Shown one piece after another: positions 1-11,000 of a stretch of 64,000 nt of DNA. The stretch comes from Pithys albifrons albifrons (Eukaryota > Chordata > Aves > Passeriformes > Thamnophilidae), in assembly GCF_047495875.1 (NCBI RefSeq), contig NC_092459.1, positions 24,351,795 to 24,415,794 of the forward strand, in the 5' to 3' direction. The notes under the pieces are model-generated. The model saw nothing but the letters and a program-made list of their open reading frames with translations, was not told the DNA's origin and searched no databases. The position numbers and the translations under genes were made by a program. The stretch's first letter is position 1; the number at the start of each line of letters is the position of its first letter.

Positions 1-431
1 AAGACATTTCATTTTTATAAACAACGATGAACATTGCCATAGTCACAGCCCACAGTAAACAGTAATCCTTATACTTGAACTTCTAAAACTTATTACACCA
101 GAGAAAATACCCCAATTCTTCTAAGAAGAAGCTTTTCAGAGTCACTGAAACACTTTTTTTCTTTGTTAACTGGTATTTTATTTTATTAAAAAAATGGTAC
201 ATGTGAAAAAAGCAACTCTGAGAAAAAAGCTCAATGGTCTAAGGATAATCTACACAACCTACCTGAAGTTAAAAATAATCTCATTCACTTCAATAGCTTT
301 TCTGAAAGGCCCCAAGACAGAAATTAAAGATATAATAGCTAATAATAGATAAATTCAAATAGGAGCTTAATGTCTTTTTTTAAATATCACAAAGTCTGCA
401 CAATACAAGCGTTAGGCTATATATACAGTAC
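1..431 (-). other. KHDRBS2: KHDRBS2 intron 2, 5' part
   Basis: Sequence downstream of the exon 2 donor in the direction of transcription. It is AT-rich and has no recognisable gene or repeat. On the transcribed strand 190-173 reads as closely spaced TTAA/TAAA motifs, which resemble the U(U/A)AA sites bound by STAR proteins. Confidence 0.7.
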
Positions 432-559
432 CTTTGGATATTGTTTGACAGGGATCAGAACTCTCTCTGACAGCTTTATGTTTTTGTTGCTGATAACATC
501 AAGATATTTCTTTTCTTCATCTTCCTTCTTGCCTTCAGAACCCTGAAATTTTTCCATTT
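432..559 (-). CDS. KHDRBS2: KHDRBS2 coding exon 2 (start of the QUA1/KH region)
   Basis: Second coding exon of KHDRBS2 (SLM1), a nuclear STAR-family protein that binds U(U/A)AA-type RNA and regulates alternative splicing. Read on the minus strand, a polypyrimidine-rich acceptor ending in TTTTTCAG (AG at 561-560) is followed by 128 nt. They complete a split Glu codon (residue 31) and encode 42 more residues, including GSEGKKEDEEKKYLDV, SNKNIKLSERVLIPV and KQYPK. The exon ends CCAAAG before a GTACTG donor (GT at 431-430), in phase 0. The residues NKNIKLSERVLIPVKQYPK fit KHDRBS2 rather than KHDRBS3, which as I recall has Val-Ile-Asn-Lys-Asn-Met and Lys-Gln-Phe at the matching places. The exon holds the end of QUA1 and the first part of KH; the GXXG loop would lie in exon 3, outside the window. 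One residue (Met32 in EMEKF) is usually Ile in the family. No frameshift or stop is seen. Confidence 0.95.
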
Positions 560-794
560 CTGAAAAACATTATAAAACAGAGCAATCAGTGCCATGTAAT
601 TTGTCATCTTTAGGAACTTTAAACTTACACATTACGATACAGACTGTGTGCTGAACACCTGTGTTGCTTACACTCACAGGGTCTGTCCTGTTGTCTTTGA
701 AAAGACCTGGATTGCCACCAGAGCTGAGAGGAAGAGGCGACAGCCACAGGCTGTACTTCTCAACTAATTCTTCCCCAGCTGAAAGGGAAGCCAA

Positions 795-2119
795 ATTATC
801 TCAGTGAGAGCAGGAATAGAAGGGGCTAAGAATTCCATCTATCAGTCTTTTAAAGGGGATCACATCATCTAAGCTTGATTCTTTTTGTACATGTGACCTG
901 ACCTGCCAGAATTAAATTGGATTCTAACTGCAATGCCTAGTAGTAGTAGAAAACTAAAACTTCTTTTTCTTACTGAGTTTCCATTCCATTCCAATGTTTC
1001 TGAATTAATTGAAGATTGTACAAAATAAGAAATAAAGTTAACTCTTTCAAAAAAATTTCTTCAATTCAGAAATGCAGTAAATAATTGTTATAGATATGTA
1101 AAATAATGCTAGCATGTAGAACACTCCATAGAATTTTAAAAAAATCCTCAAAAAATGTTCTGGTTGAACAGTTTTGAATTCTTTATTCACTAAAGCTCTA
1201 TAAGCAACAGAAAACAACAAATAATTGAATTCATCACCCTACAAAGAACATCTAATAGGATGCCTGAAAGCTCCCTGAGAGCACAGGTACTTTTGAAAAA
1301 GCTGCATTTGCAGCAGTGAGGCTGACAGCACAGAAAATGACAATGCTTATAATAAGTTAATTATAACTGATTTATAGCTAAAAAGGGACAGCTGTGGGTC
1401 TTAGAAACATGCTGTTTCAAGGACCAGAAAGCAAGAATGGAAAAGAGCAACATAGCAACAGCAACCTGCAACACACATATATAAGTTTTTTGACTTAAAA
1501 CAAGTGTAAGGAAAAATGTATTGAAGAGAACAGCCCATGTCGTGATTTCTTAAAAAATGTTTATGTTGCCTATATGAGACAAAATGATTTATTTAAAGCC
1601 TGCACCAGCAGACAGTTCTCTGATGTTAGTCATAAGCTCTCTTAAAACCTCTCAGAGAACACAACTAAAAGAGCTCAGATGGGATACACCTTCCCTAATT
1701 TAGGATTAAAAAGTTATTTACAATCAATAAAAGCATCAGAAGGACATTTCATTATTATAAAACACTTGAATATACCTGAAAAAAGTGAATGTTGCATTCA
1801 GAGGGAATGATTAACCTGGAAAGCAGCAAGCATCAATTAAGCACAAACCTAATTGTGATTCTTTGCAGTAAAATACTTACTTTGGGCAATTTTAATAAAT
1901 AGAAAGTTCTTTGAAAATAGATACAATGCAATTATACAAAGGGTTGTGCTAGAGGGTTTGAAAGAGAAGAGACAAAGGCAAAAAATAAGGAAAAGTCTTG
2001 CAAGTGCAGTAAGTACTGGAATGAAATTAAGGAATTTCCCAGATGCATTGTGAACACTGGTAAGATAATTCTAAAAGGAAGTGGGGAAAGCCAATCTACA
2101 TGCGCATGTATATTACACT
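795..2119. other. Intron sequence, no feature seen
   Basis: AT-rich intron 1 sequence next to exon 2. I see no ORF, RNA gene or repeat that I can name. Confidence 0.6.
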
Positions 2120-2745
2120 AGAACCACAGAATCATTTGAGTTAGAAAAGACCTTTAAGAAGATCAAGTCCAGCCATTAAGTAAGCACTGCCAAGTCCACC
2201 ACTAGACTATGTTCCTAAGTGTCGTATGTACATGTCTTTTCAATACCTCCAGGGACACAGATGTGGCCACCTTCCTGAATAGTCCATTCCAACACTTAAT
2301 AACCCTTTCTGTGACAAAATTCTTCCTGACGTCCAACCCAAACCTCCCCTGACACAGCTGAAGGCCATTGCCTCTTGTCCAATCAGTAGTTGCCCGAGAG
2401 AAGAAACTGACTCCTACCTGGCTACAACCACTTCCTTTCAGGTAGTTGTAGAGAACAATAAGGTCACCTCAAGTCTCCTTTTCTTCAGGCTGAACAACCC
2501 TGGCTCCCTCAGCTGCTCCCCATAAGACTTGTGCTCCAGACCCTTCATCAGCTGTGTTGTCCTTCTCTGAAAATGCTGCAGCACCTCAGCATCTTTCTTG
2601 TACTGAAGGGCTCAAAACTGGACACAGGATTCAGGGTGTCACCTCACTAGTGCCAGGAACATAGGGACAATCCCTTCCCTGGTTCTGCTGGCAACACTAT
2701 TGTTGATACAAGCCAGGATGCCAGTGGCCTCAAACACAATTAACT
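2120..2745 (-). mobile_element. CR1 LINE fragment, 3' part
   Basis: Antisense CR1 3' region: the plus strand begins ACCACAGAATCATTTGAGTT and continues with the usual reverse-complement landmarks (GACCTTTAAGAAGATCAAGTCC, then CTTCAGGCTGAACAACCCTGGCTCCCTCAG and the subsequent 'lost frame' of the ORF2 end). 5'-truncated, many substitutions, no coding capacity. Confidence 0.85.
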
Positions 2746-3334
2746 ACTTCTTCTGGAAAGGTGCTCAGATGCTTAAAGGTGTGTATGGTCAGTAGGAGGG
2801 GGTGCCAAAGCTCACCTCCAAAACATCCACCAACCCTTGCAACCCGTCTGAGTCTTGCACTTTGTTTTTGACTGAGAGCATATAAAAGTTTTGGAACTAA
2901 AGTGGTGTCTTTGCTAAAGTTAATGATAAGACTACTTCAGCTGAGTTTATCAGACTTGTGTGAATAAGAGCTTGAAGATGTACCAAGAGTGAGACAACCT
3001 GTGGCACTTTAACTGGTTTTACTCCAACACTGAACATGATGACAGGTGAGCTCCAAGCCCAGAAAAACTAGTCCCAGCCTATCCTCAGAGGAGCAAGAAA
3101 CATCAGTGGGGTTTCCTCTGGCGAACAAAAGGCAAGAGAGAGCCAATTTCTGGTGAGATCCCACAGCACTTAAGGGCAAACACAGTGAGAGAAGCTAATG
3201 AGGAGGGATCATGCAAATAAGGTGTAGGCTGTAAACCCAGAAGTGCAGGGCACAGATTATTGCAGCAAAAGCCAGTCCAGACAGTGGGCACTTCAGGTTT
3301 TCCTCCAAGAAACAGTGGCAAGTAGCCCATGTCC
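2746..3334. other. Unassigned stretch between CR1 pieces
   Basis: No recognisable gene. A 155-codon minus-strand ORF overlaps it (3103-3570), but its upstream half is read from the CR1 fragment that follows and nothing in it resembles a known protein. Confidence 0.55.
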
Positions 3335-3751
3335 ACAGACATAGAGGGTTTGAGTATCATCTCCAAGGAGAAGACTCCACAAGCTCCCTGGGCAATGTCT
3401 ACCACTGTTTGATCATTATCACAGTAAAAGAAAGGTTTCCCCATGGTCAGCAGGAAGTTCTTGGCACTCCTGAAAAGAGTCTGGATTGTCTTCTTTGCAT
3501 CCTGCCTTCTCCTATGGAGTAATCTGCAGGTTGAACAGCCTGCAGGCAGCACTCTAACCTCCTTCTTCAAAGGAGAGATGCTCTAGTCCCTTCATCATTC
3601 TTGTGGACCTTTGCAGGAAGCTCTCCAATATGCTTCCTTACGCTGGGGAGTCCAGCATTGGGCAGAGTACACCATGTGCAGCCTCATCAGCACTAAGCAC
3701 AGTAGGAGGATCAACTCCCTTGACCTGCAAAGACAGCCAAGGAGTAAGGAA
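3335..3751 (-). mobile_element. CR1 LINE fragment ending at the duplicated block
   Basis: Minus-strand CR1: on the plus strand CTCCAAGGAGAAGACTCCAC, AAAGAGTCTGGATTGTCTTC and CAGGTTGAACAGCCTGC are reverse complements of standard CR1 3' landmarks. The similarity ends abruptly at about 3751, exactly where direct repeat copy 1 begins, so the duplicated block probably joined or inserted here. Confidence 0.75.
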
Positions 3752-4426
3752 GCCTTGAGATGGTGTATGTCTAGAATAGAACATAGGGCAGGGAATGATC
3801 AGTGAAACCTTCAAATTTATATGTAAAAAAAGCAATGGAATTCTGTTCAACAGTGGGACAGTCGTGTGACATGAGCCATCTGAGAGGGTTTTCTTCTCCA
3901 AAGGCAGGGGCTTGTGCCTTTTCAGTGTGATCCTGGAAGCCCTGTGATGTCACATGGCAGTTCTTGTGACATCCTTGACAACAAGCCTTTTGGAAGCGTG
4001 AGGCAGCCCTGAAGGGCCTCAGTGCTTGGCCTTCTCTGTCAGGGACACACATCTGCACGTGGCAGGACAAAGGACCCCATCGGCTCAGTGCCTTCTGAGG
4101 GCACAGAGAGGATTTACTGGACAGGAACACCAGCAGAGCTCACAGCATTGGCCCCAACGTGCCATGTGCCCAGGCTCCAGCTGCCATTGCTGAGAGGCCA
4201 GGAATCTCTTTCCCACCTTCCCAACTCCTGCCTGCATGTATCAGAGAGGTCAGTCACCATCCTGCCCTGAGAGCTGGAACACACCGAGACACCGCAGTAT
4301 AACTCATCTGCCCCAGGATGGTCCCTGCCCTTTATGGCAGCCTGAGCTCGGCCCTGAGGCAGAGCCGGCAGTTCTTTAGCACTTGACTTCAGCAGCTTTG
4401 TTGCTGCCTGCAGACTGAGTCCCCAG
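3752..4426 (+). repeat. Direct repeat copy 1, upstream of the RING-like ORF
   Basis: About 675 bp that recurs at 6068-6718, offset near 2,316 bp, with an 80 bp stretch identical in both (3848-3927 and 6164-6243). Similarity starts at GCCTTGAGATGGT and fades after CCCCAG. It directly precedes the ORF and would contain its promoter or a 5' exon. Left of it lies a minus-strand CR1 fragment. It lacks a convincing TG...CA end pair, primer-binding site or target duplication, so a tandem duplication fits better than an LTR pair. Confidence 0.85.
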
Positions 4427-4473
4427 GACAGGCAGACCCATCAGCTTTTTATCTCTCTGTTGTGCAGGGCAAG

Positions 4474-5751
4474 ATGGCCTTGAAGGAGGATTTGGCAGAA
4501 GGCAGCACCTCCTTCCATGCTGCCAGCACCGACCATGTGTTCCAGGCTGCACCTCCAGGTGCTTCAGAGAACCTAAAGTGCCCAATCTGCCTGGACACCA
4601 TTAAGGATCAAGCCTCCCAGAGCTGGTGCAGGCACCACTTCTGTTTTTGCTGCTTAGTGGAGTGTTTCCACAGAAGAGCAGCAAACTTGATATGCCAGCA
4701 GCCTGTCCCACACAACTTCTGCACAGTGGGAGACATCAACTCTGCGGTGTACTCCACTGGGCAGGACAGCAGGTCCATCAGCCATGCTCAAGGAGGGAGA
4801 GCTGGACGCAGCTCTGAGGAAAGGAGGTGGCATCGTTCCTCAGAACGCCAGCACCACAACTCTTACAGGAGAAGCTCTGGCAGTACCCATGGCAGTAGCC
4901 ATGGTGGTACCCGGGGCGGTAACCGTGGCGGTACCCAGGGCAGTAGCCATGGTGGTACCCGGGGAGGTATCCATGGCGGGGCTCGAAATAAGAGTCAAAG
5001 CAGGTATCAAAGGCAGCACCGTCATGGCCATGGCAGGAAACAGCAGGCCCATGGCTACAACTGCTCGAGCAGAAGGAGGCGGCAGCAGAACTGGGCTCAG
5101 GACACTGCTCGTGGCAAGGGCCGAGCTCCAAGGACCAAACAGCGCCCCCGAGCCTCCTCAAGGAGGAGAAGGCGCAGCCAGCAGGGACTCCAGGTTTCTT
5201 TCATGGAACCACGGGTGACAAGGAGCCGACTGCACCAGAGGTCCCACAGCACTGTGCGCCAAGCACTGAGGGACAACCTAAGGAGGATGGAACGTGATGA
5301 AGGGCTAGCTCTAAGGCATGAATGGCACATCCACACATCCTCTAGGAGGAACCAGCACCGTCAGCACAGGCACCAGGTTTCTTACAGAGAACCACCGGTG
5401 ACAAGGAACCAACCCGGGGACAGATCTCGCTGCACCCGGGGACACACACTGCGTGAGAATCCAAGGAGGATGGAACATGATGAGGGACAGCTCCCTGGGG
5501 AGGCTGGGATAGCCTCTCCAGGGAGGAGAAGGCACCGTCAACAGGGCCACCAGGTTGGTTTCATCGAACCGCGGGTGACAAGGAGCCGAACCCAGGGGAT
5601 ACATCACAGCACTCGGCACCGAGCACTGAGGGAGAATCTACGGAGGATGGAACGTGATGAAGGACAAACCCTACGACTCGACCGGGACATCACAATCTCC
5701 CCAGGGAGGAACGAGCGCCGTCAGCAGGGCCTCCAGTTTTCTTTCACTTAA
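4474..5751 (+). CDS. Intact RING-finger-like ORF, Topors-like group, with Gly-rich and Arg-rich repeats
   Basis: A 425-codon uninterrupted ORF inside the KHDRBS2 intron on the opposite strand. ATG 4474 is chosen because it has A at -3 and G at +4. The protein has a RING-like module at residues 36-74: C36-x2-C39-x12-C52-x-H54-x2-C57-x2-C60, then Asn71-x2-Cys74 where a C3HC4 RING needs Cys-x2-Cys, so the seventh ligand appears lost. Next come a Ser/Arg/His stretch, a Gly tract of about 8.5 four-residue units (4879-4980), a basic region, and about three 60-residue tandem repeats sharing EPxVTR, ALRENLRRMERDEG and RRQQG. The stop falls inside a fourth, partial repeat. An AATAAA follows at 5895. 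RING plus Arg/Ser-rich tail is the plan of Topors-type E3 ligases, a group I recall as multicopy in passerines; the assignment is inference. Ligase activity is doubtful given Asn71. A TTTTTATCTCTCTGTTGTGCAG run just before the ATG could be a splice acceptor, so a 5' exon upstream is possible. Confidence 0.6.
   Translation: MALKEDLAEGSTSFHAASTDHVFQAAPPGASENLKCPICLDTIKDQASQSWCRHHFCFCCLVECFHRRAANLICQQPVPHNFCTVGDINSAVYSTGQDSRSISHAQGGRAGRSSEERRWHRSSERQHHNSYRRSSGSTHGSSHGGTRGGNRGGTQGSSHGGTRGGIHGGARNKSQSRYQRQHRHGHGRKQQAHGYNCSSRRRRQQNWAQDTARGKGRAPRTKQRPRASSRRRRRSQQGLQVSFMEPRVTRSRLHQRSHSTVRQALRDNLRRMERDEGLALRHEWHIHTSSRRNQHRQHRHQVSYREPPVTRNQPGDRSRCTRGHTLRENPRRMEHDEGQLPGEAGIASPGRRRHRQQGHQVGFIEPRVTRSRTQGIHHSTRHRALRENLRRMERDEGQTLRLDRDITISPGRNERRQQGLQFSFT
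4879..4980 (+). repeat. 12 bp tandem repeat coding for Gly-rich tract
   Basis: About 8.5 copies of a 12 bp unit of the type GGTGGTACCCGG / GGCAGTAGCCAT, giving Gly-(Gly/Ser)-x-(His/Arg/Gln) units in the RING-like ORF. Third positions vary more than the Gly codons' first two bases. Being a multiple of three, unit gain or loss keeps the frame. Confidence 0.85.
5164..5751 (+). repeat. ~180 bp tandem repeats coding for Arg-rich units
   Basis: The motif CAGGTTTCTT or close variants starts at 5191, 5374, 5551 and about 5734, a spacing of 183, 177 and 183 bp, all multiples of three. Each unit encodes about 60 residues with the core EPxVTR ... LRRMERDEG. The last unit is cut by the stop codon after about 10 residues of the core. 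Confidence 0.85.
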
Positions 5752-5894
5752 CCATAGGAAATAAGGAACTGATAGCCCTGGAGGTCCCACAGCCCTGCTG
5801 GGTGCACAGCCTGGTAGCACACTCTACCAAGAAGGGTACTACTGTATGCTCTGTTATGTCAGGAACAATATCACTTTAGACAAAAAAAAGTAAC

Positions 5895-5900
5895 AATAAA
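5895..5900 (+). terminator. AATAAA polyadenylation signal after the RING-like ORF
   Basis: Canonical AATAAA 144 bp after the stop codon, on the ORF strand. It supports, but does not prove, that the ORF is or was a transcription unit of its own. Confidence 0.5.
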
Positions 5901-6067
5901 GTCAAATCCAATGTTCAAGATTTGGGCAAAGAATTTATTCTCCATCACAAAATGCATCTGAAAATCTAAAGAGACCTTGAAAGACCTTTTTAGGTTAGGA
6001 GGATAAGAAGTGTAAAATGTGAATGCAGGGTTGTCATCCTGCTTTATGCTACATTTGTCTATAAAAT

Positions 6068-6718
6068 GCCTTGAGATGGTTTATTTTCAAAAGAGAACAT
6101 AGGGCAGGGAATGATCAATGAAACCTCCAAATTTATATGTAAAAAAAGCAATGGAATTCTGCTCAACAGTGGGACAGTCGTGTGACATGAGCCATCTGAG
6201 AGGGTTTTCTTCTCCAAAGGCAGGGGCTTGTGCCTTTTCAGTGGGGTCCTGGAAGCCCTGTGATGTCACATGGCAGTTCTTGTGACATCCTTGACAACAA
6301 GCCTTTTGGAAGTGTGAGGCAGCCCTGAACAGCCCCAGTTCTTGGCCTTCTTTGTCACGGACACACACCTGCACGTGGCAGAACAAAAGACCCCCATCAG
6401 CTCGGTGCCTTCTGAGGGCACAGAAAGGATTTGCTGGATGGGAACACCGGCAGGGCTCACAGCATTGGCCCCAACGTGCCAAGTGCCCAGGCTCCAGCTG
6501 CCATTGCTGAGAGTCCAGGAATCCCTTTCCCACCTTTCCAACTCCTGCCTGAGAGGTCAGTCACCATCCTGCCCTGAGAGCTGGAACATACCAAGACACC
6601 CTGGTGTAACTCATCTGCCCTTTATGGCAGCCTGAGCTCAGCCCTGAGGCAAAGCTGGCAGTTCTCTTTAGCACCTGACTTCAGCAGCTTTGTTGCTGGC
6701 TGATGATTGAGCCCCCAG
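6068..6718 (+). repeat. Direct repeat copy 2, downstream of the RING-like ORF
   Basis: Second copy of the ~650 bp block at 3752-4426, with small deletions (for example about 12 bp near 6550 and about 17 bp near 6610 relative to copy 1). It is not followed by a second RING ORF: similarity stops at CCCCCAG and unrelated AT-rich sequence begins. It looks like the start of a second tandem unit whose coding part has been lost. Confidence 0.85.
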
Positions 6719-7884
6719 TGCAGTGGGAATTTTGGTTTTGCTTACGGAATGCTATAGTTAATATAGGATTTTGTGACCAATGGAAATAGAATGCCCATGT
6801 TCAACAGCATTCCTCCAGTGAGGACAAACACAAGGAACTCAAGAGTACATTTTCAGCATCACTGATCTTAGGTAAAAAAGAGAAAATCAAGCATTACCTG
6901 AGAAGAAACTTCATGCATTTTTCACTCACTTTTGCTCTGAGCTAACTGAATTAAAGCAAGGAGACATTTAATTACCTCCTCTAGCACCTGTTAATCTTCA
7001 AATATGCCTCATCTTTGCCTTTCATATTTAACACAGTAGTCCTGCACTTCCTCTGTATAATACACATGTATGTAATCCCTCTAAATTGGAAGAAATCATG
7101 CATATCTCTGTCACGCAAAAAGAGATCACCAGCAGAGAAGCATCAAAGATTAAAAGCATTTCTAGTATCTTTTTAGAGATATTATTTCCAATGAAAATTT
7201 AGCTTGAGCTCTCTCCAGACTTTTAGTTGTAAAATTCTGGAAATATTGTCAGCCCTTTTATGTGGTTTTTTTTTGAAGGGAAATAACTTCTTTTTCCTTC
7301 ATGGATTTATAAAATGAAGTACTTGAGTTAGTTGCTCTTACTTTTTTGGAAACTCTCTGCTTTATTCTTAGAGTGTCAATAAAATGATGTTAATTATATT
7401 TCTCTTCAAAGTACTTGACAACTATTACAAAATTCCTGTCATGAATATAGCTTTTATATTGAAACTCACAATCTCACAGTAAAAACTTTCCTTTGCTACT
7501 CTTAAGAGTCATGTCAAAACTCATCAAAAAATAATATTCTTCTTGTCAGTCTGTCCAACCCACCAAAAAAAATTAAATCTACACATTCCTTTTTGCTGTC
7601 AACATCTGCCTCCCACTTAAAGGAATTTTGCAGCCTTCCTTGCACCTTACCTATCTGGCTTTTTTTGGCTTTGTTTTCACTACTGGCATAGCTTCATCAG
7701 AGAATCATGAGGTGTTGTTAACAAGATCAGCCCCTCTGAAAGAGTTATATGCTCTTATTAATGGGAATTATTTCCAGCATGGGAATAACACCAGTCTCTT
7801 GCATGTGTATAGTTTTCTCTCCATGAGGACAGCCCAGTCACGCTACAGAGGTTGTCCAAATATGCTGTACCAACTCCTCCTTCA
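6719..7884. other. Intron sequence, no feature seen
   Basis: AT-rich, with several poly-A and poly-T runs. No gene, RNA or repeat was recognised. Confidence 0.6.
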
Positions 7885-8022
7885 GAGGATTTCAAGATCT
7901 AGTTGGACAAATCATTGAATGACCTAGTCTGAACCCTTGGCTGGCCCTGCTTAGAGCAGGAGGTTGGACTAGAGACCTCCCAAGGTCTCTTCACAAATGA
8001 AGTATTCTATGATCCCATAAAT
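7885..8022 (+). mobile_element. CR1 LINE 3' end
   Basis: Plus-strand CR1 tail: GATTTCAAGATCTAGTTGGAC, CCCTGCTTAGAGCAGGAGG and GGTTGGACTAGAGACCTCCC lead to TATTCTATGATCCC, the degenerate CR1 octamer end. Strongly 5'-truncated. Confidence 0.85.
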
Positions 8023-11000
8023 GCAATAATTTTCAGACTTATCCTCATCTGTCAGATTTGCTTGAACTTATCCAAAAGATTGAAATGTTATTGCAGAAAA
8101 AGTGAGAAGACAGAAACAGAATGAACACATAACCCCTGTATCGTTAGGAAACTTCTTTAACAAAAGTAGTAATATAGGTAGAAAGGAAATTAAAGATCTA
8201 AAGAACTTCATATTTCAAATTGACTAAAAACCAAAGAGAATTAACAAGAAAACAAAGGATAAAACTAAAGTGAAAAAAGACTAAGTAAAACTGAACTTAG
8301 ATTTCCCAACCCTCGCTCTATATAGGAAACTGTTTTTTACTGCCTGGTTGCTACTTCGACTCTACCCCTAGTGCACTCAGCAACTTGCAAAGGTATGCCA
8401 CAGGGTATTTCCATCTCCAAATTACAGTACTAGCACAAAAAAGTTATCTAATGTATCTACCTACTGATCTATGCCTAGATCAGTATAGATTAGAAAAGCT
8501 ATAAAGACAATACTAATATTGTTAAATAACTAGAAAAGTCCTCAAGTGGAAATACTAGTTCTTGTCAAATTTATGAACATCTGCTCAGACATGCAGCTTT
8601 CTATGGAGAATTTTAAGCCTGATTGCCAAGCAGTTCCACAAGACAGTATCCCACCTAATTCTACTTCAACTGCTAAATAATTCCTTGATATACTATTCCT
8701 TGTAATTCTAGATATATAACAACTACAATCACAGAAAAAAACCCCAAACACTTATTTATGATGACATTTATTGCAGGACACTGGTAAGAGTCTTTCTTAC
8801 CTCATTAAAAATAACCAACAGCAATCTTAAGGTCAAGATCAGCAAGTGCACTACAAAGAAAAGATCTGGGGTGCACTTTGAGTGTGATGGCCCACTAAAT
8901 ACAGTAGTTGATAACATTTAAAGAGTGACAGCAGTGTTAGCTTCAATATATGGGTTTTTCTTGCTTTGCAGAGAAAATTGTTACTAAAAGGACTAAACAA
9001 TTAAAACATTGATTAAATATACTTTTTATCAAATTGCTAAAAAGAAAGCAAGCCACTGGGAAAGATTTTTAAGACTAAAGTTCTTTTAAAAGCGTCTTTG
9101 AAGTCAAACATATCACTGGGGGGTTATCCTACATAGGCTGTGATGAAAGTTTGGTGTTGGCAGCTGGCGTATTGCTCAAACTGTGGTGTGCAGTTCACTA
9201 AACAGTAGTTCTCAGTACAGTTCTTACCTTCAGAGCAGCTCAGATAGTATTATGAATATGTCCCCAGCTGGATGAAAGGCAAACTTGAAAGTTGTTGGAA
9301 TATTTTTTATTTAATCCTGGATTACTTTCATGTGAGAATGAGAATACTCATAAAAGGAGGAAACAGAATAAATATTTATTTAGAAAAAAAAAAAGCAAAA
9401 ACCACAAAAAAACCATCAAAAGTGTGTTCATTTGTTAGCATATCTCTAGGTGTCCCTGAGTTCCACATCTTAGGAAACTGTCTTGCTATGACATGTAAGA
9501 AAAGGAAAGTAGCTTTCTGTCAATAAAGATTTTTGTAGCTTCCACTCTGTCAAAGTCCATTCAACAAGGCACTTCAAGACATGCTGAAGTGTCCTCATGG
9601 ATTAATCTGAAAAGAAAACATCGATGCTGTGGTACATATTGTATGGTGTGGAACAGATAAGCAGGGGTGAATGACGAATCGATCAATGAAGTCACCAGAA
9701 AGTCCACCAGTGAGATATTCATTATCTATCCCTGTCTATCTGAAAGCTGTTGGTATTCCTGAAAGGGTTGCTCTGTCCAGCCAGAGTAACCAGCCAAAAA
9801 AAGGAAACACTTTTTTTATTCTCTTCAGTTCTAAAACATTAGTTATAATGTCTGCTATTCTGTCCTCAGAGCAAAACAGAGACATGAACCAGAAGACATT
9901 TTTTCCCTTTCTGCTCTTTCTTACCCTTTTTCTGGTTTTCCTGTACTGTGAAGTAGAACAGCTGCAGAGTAAGATCAATGTCTGGAAGTTCAAAATATTG
10001 AAAATTATGAAAATACGCCTTTTACAGAAGTTATGGACCAGTATAAAATTTTGCTTGGAGTTCAGGCTCCTCACTGACTTCTCCTGGTTTTCCGGTTAGC
10101 AATGCCACTAACAAGCTAATAATATCAAAGTATTTGAAAGGCATCTACAAACCTTCAAAACAGTAGTTTCCATTTAGGATGTCATCTGTATCTGAAAGAC
10201 TGACAGGAAAACTAACATTCCCTGAGGAAGAGATGATGAAACCCCAAGTAAATGCAAGGAATTGCTGAGAGGTGAGAGAGACTGAAGAGCATTTTAGGAT
10301 ATGACCTTTGCTCCCTAATATGCTCTGTCAGCAAATAGAAAAGAATGTTCTGAGTGCTATACAGACAGGAAAATACTGTGTGTGTACACACATATAAAAC
10401 AGTTATATATAAAATAAACAAAAAACCCCAAAAGAATGAAACAAAAGATTAAGTGCTGATATATATGAATATATCTACCTCTCCACAATGACATTATCTC
10501 TTTAACATTCATGGCTTCATCACAGAAGATTTCATTTAAAGACATGTTGCATCCAGGTGCTCATTACTACTATGCAGTCAACATACAATTAAGTTTGTTT
10601 CTGGTAAATGTCAACTTAAATGATGTTCAGAGATTCACCATATATTATCAGGATTTCCTAGTTCATCCAAGAGATCATGTTCACTGTGTTTCCTAGAACA
10701 AGGGAAGCCTACTGATCTGCTTCAGTTGTGATACATTTTACTTTGTGTTACTTCAAACTGAGAGCAACAGTTAAAATATAATCTTTTGGATAAACTGATA
10801 CTTAAATTGAAGGACGAAACTAATGATATCTAAACAGCAGAATGGTATGTAAGCCTTCATTCACGAACCCACTAGAGAGCGTATCTTTGCTCTGAGGCTC
10901 TACCTGGAAGTCTCTACAAACAGATACTTTCTCCAGAGGATCAATACTGCACACTAAAAAGATGACCAACCTTCCCATACTGCCTCTTCGGGAGAAATTG

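Noticed and set aside
3103..3570. 155-codon minus-strand ORF
   Set aside because: Its upstream half is a CR1 fragment read on the sense strand and the rest has no recognisable domain.
3752..6718. Reading the direct repeats as LTRs of a retrovirus carrying a host gene
   Set aside because: No consistent TG...CA ends, primer-binding site, polypurine tract or target duplication could be found.
9671..10099. 142-codon ORF with a hydrophobic stretch
   Set aside because: No known similarity, AT-rich, overlapped by an open frame on the other strand, no supporting signals.
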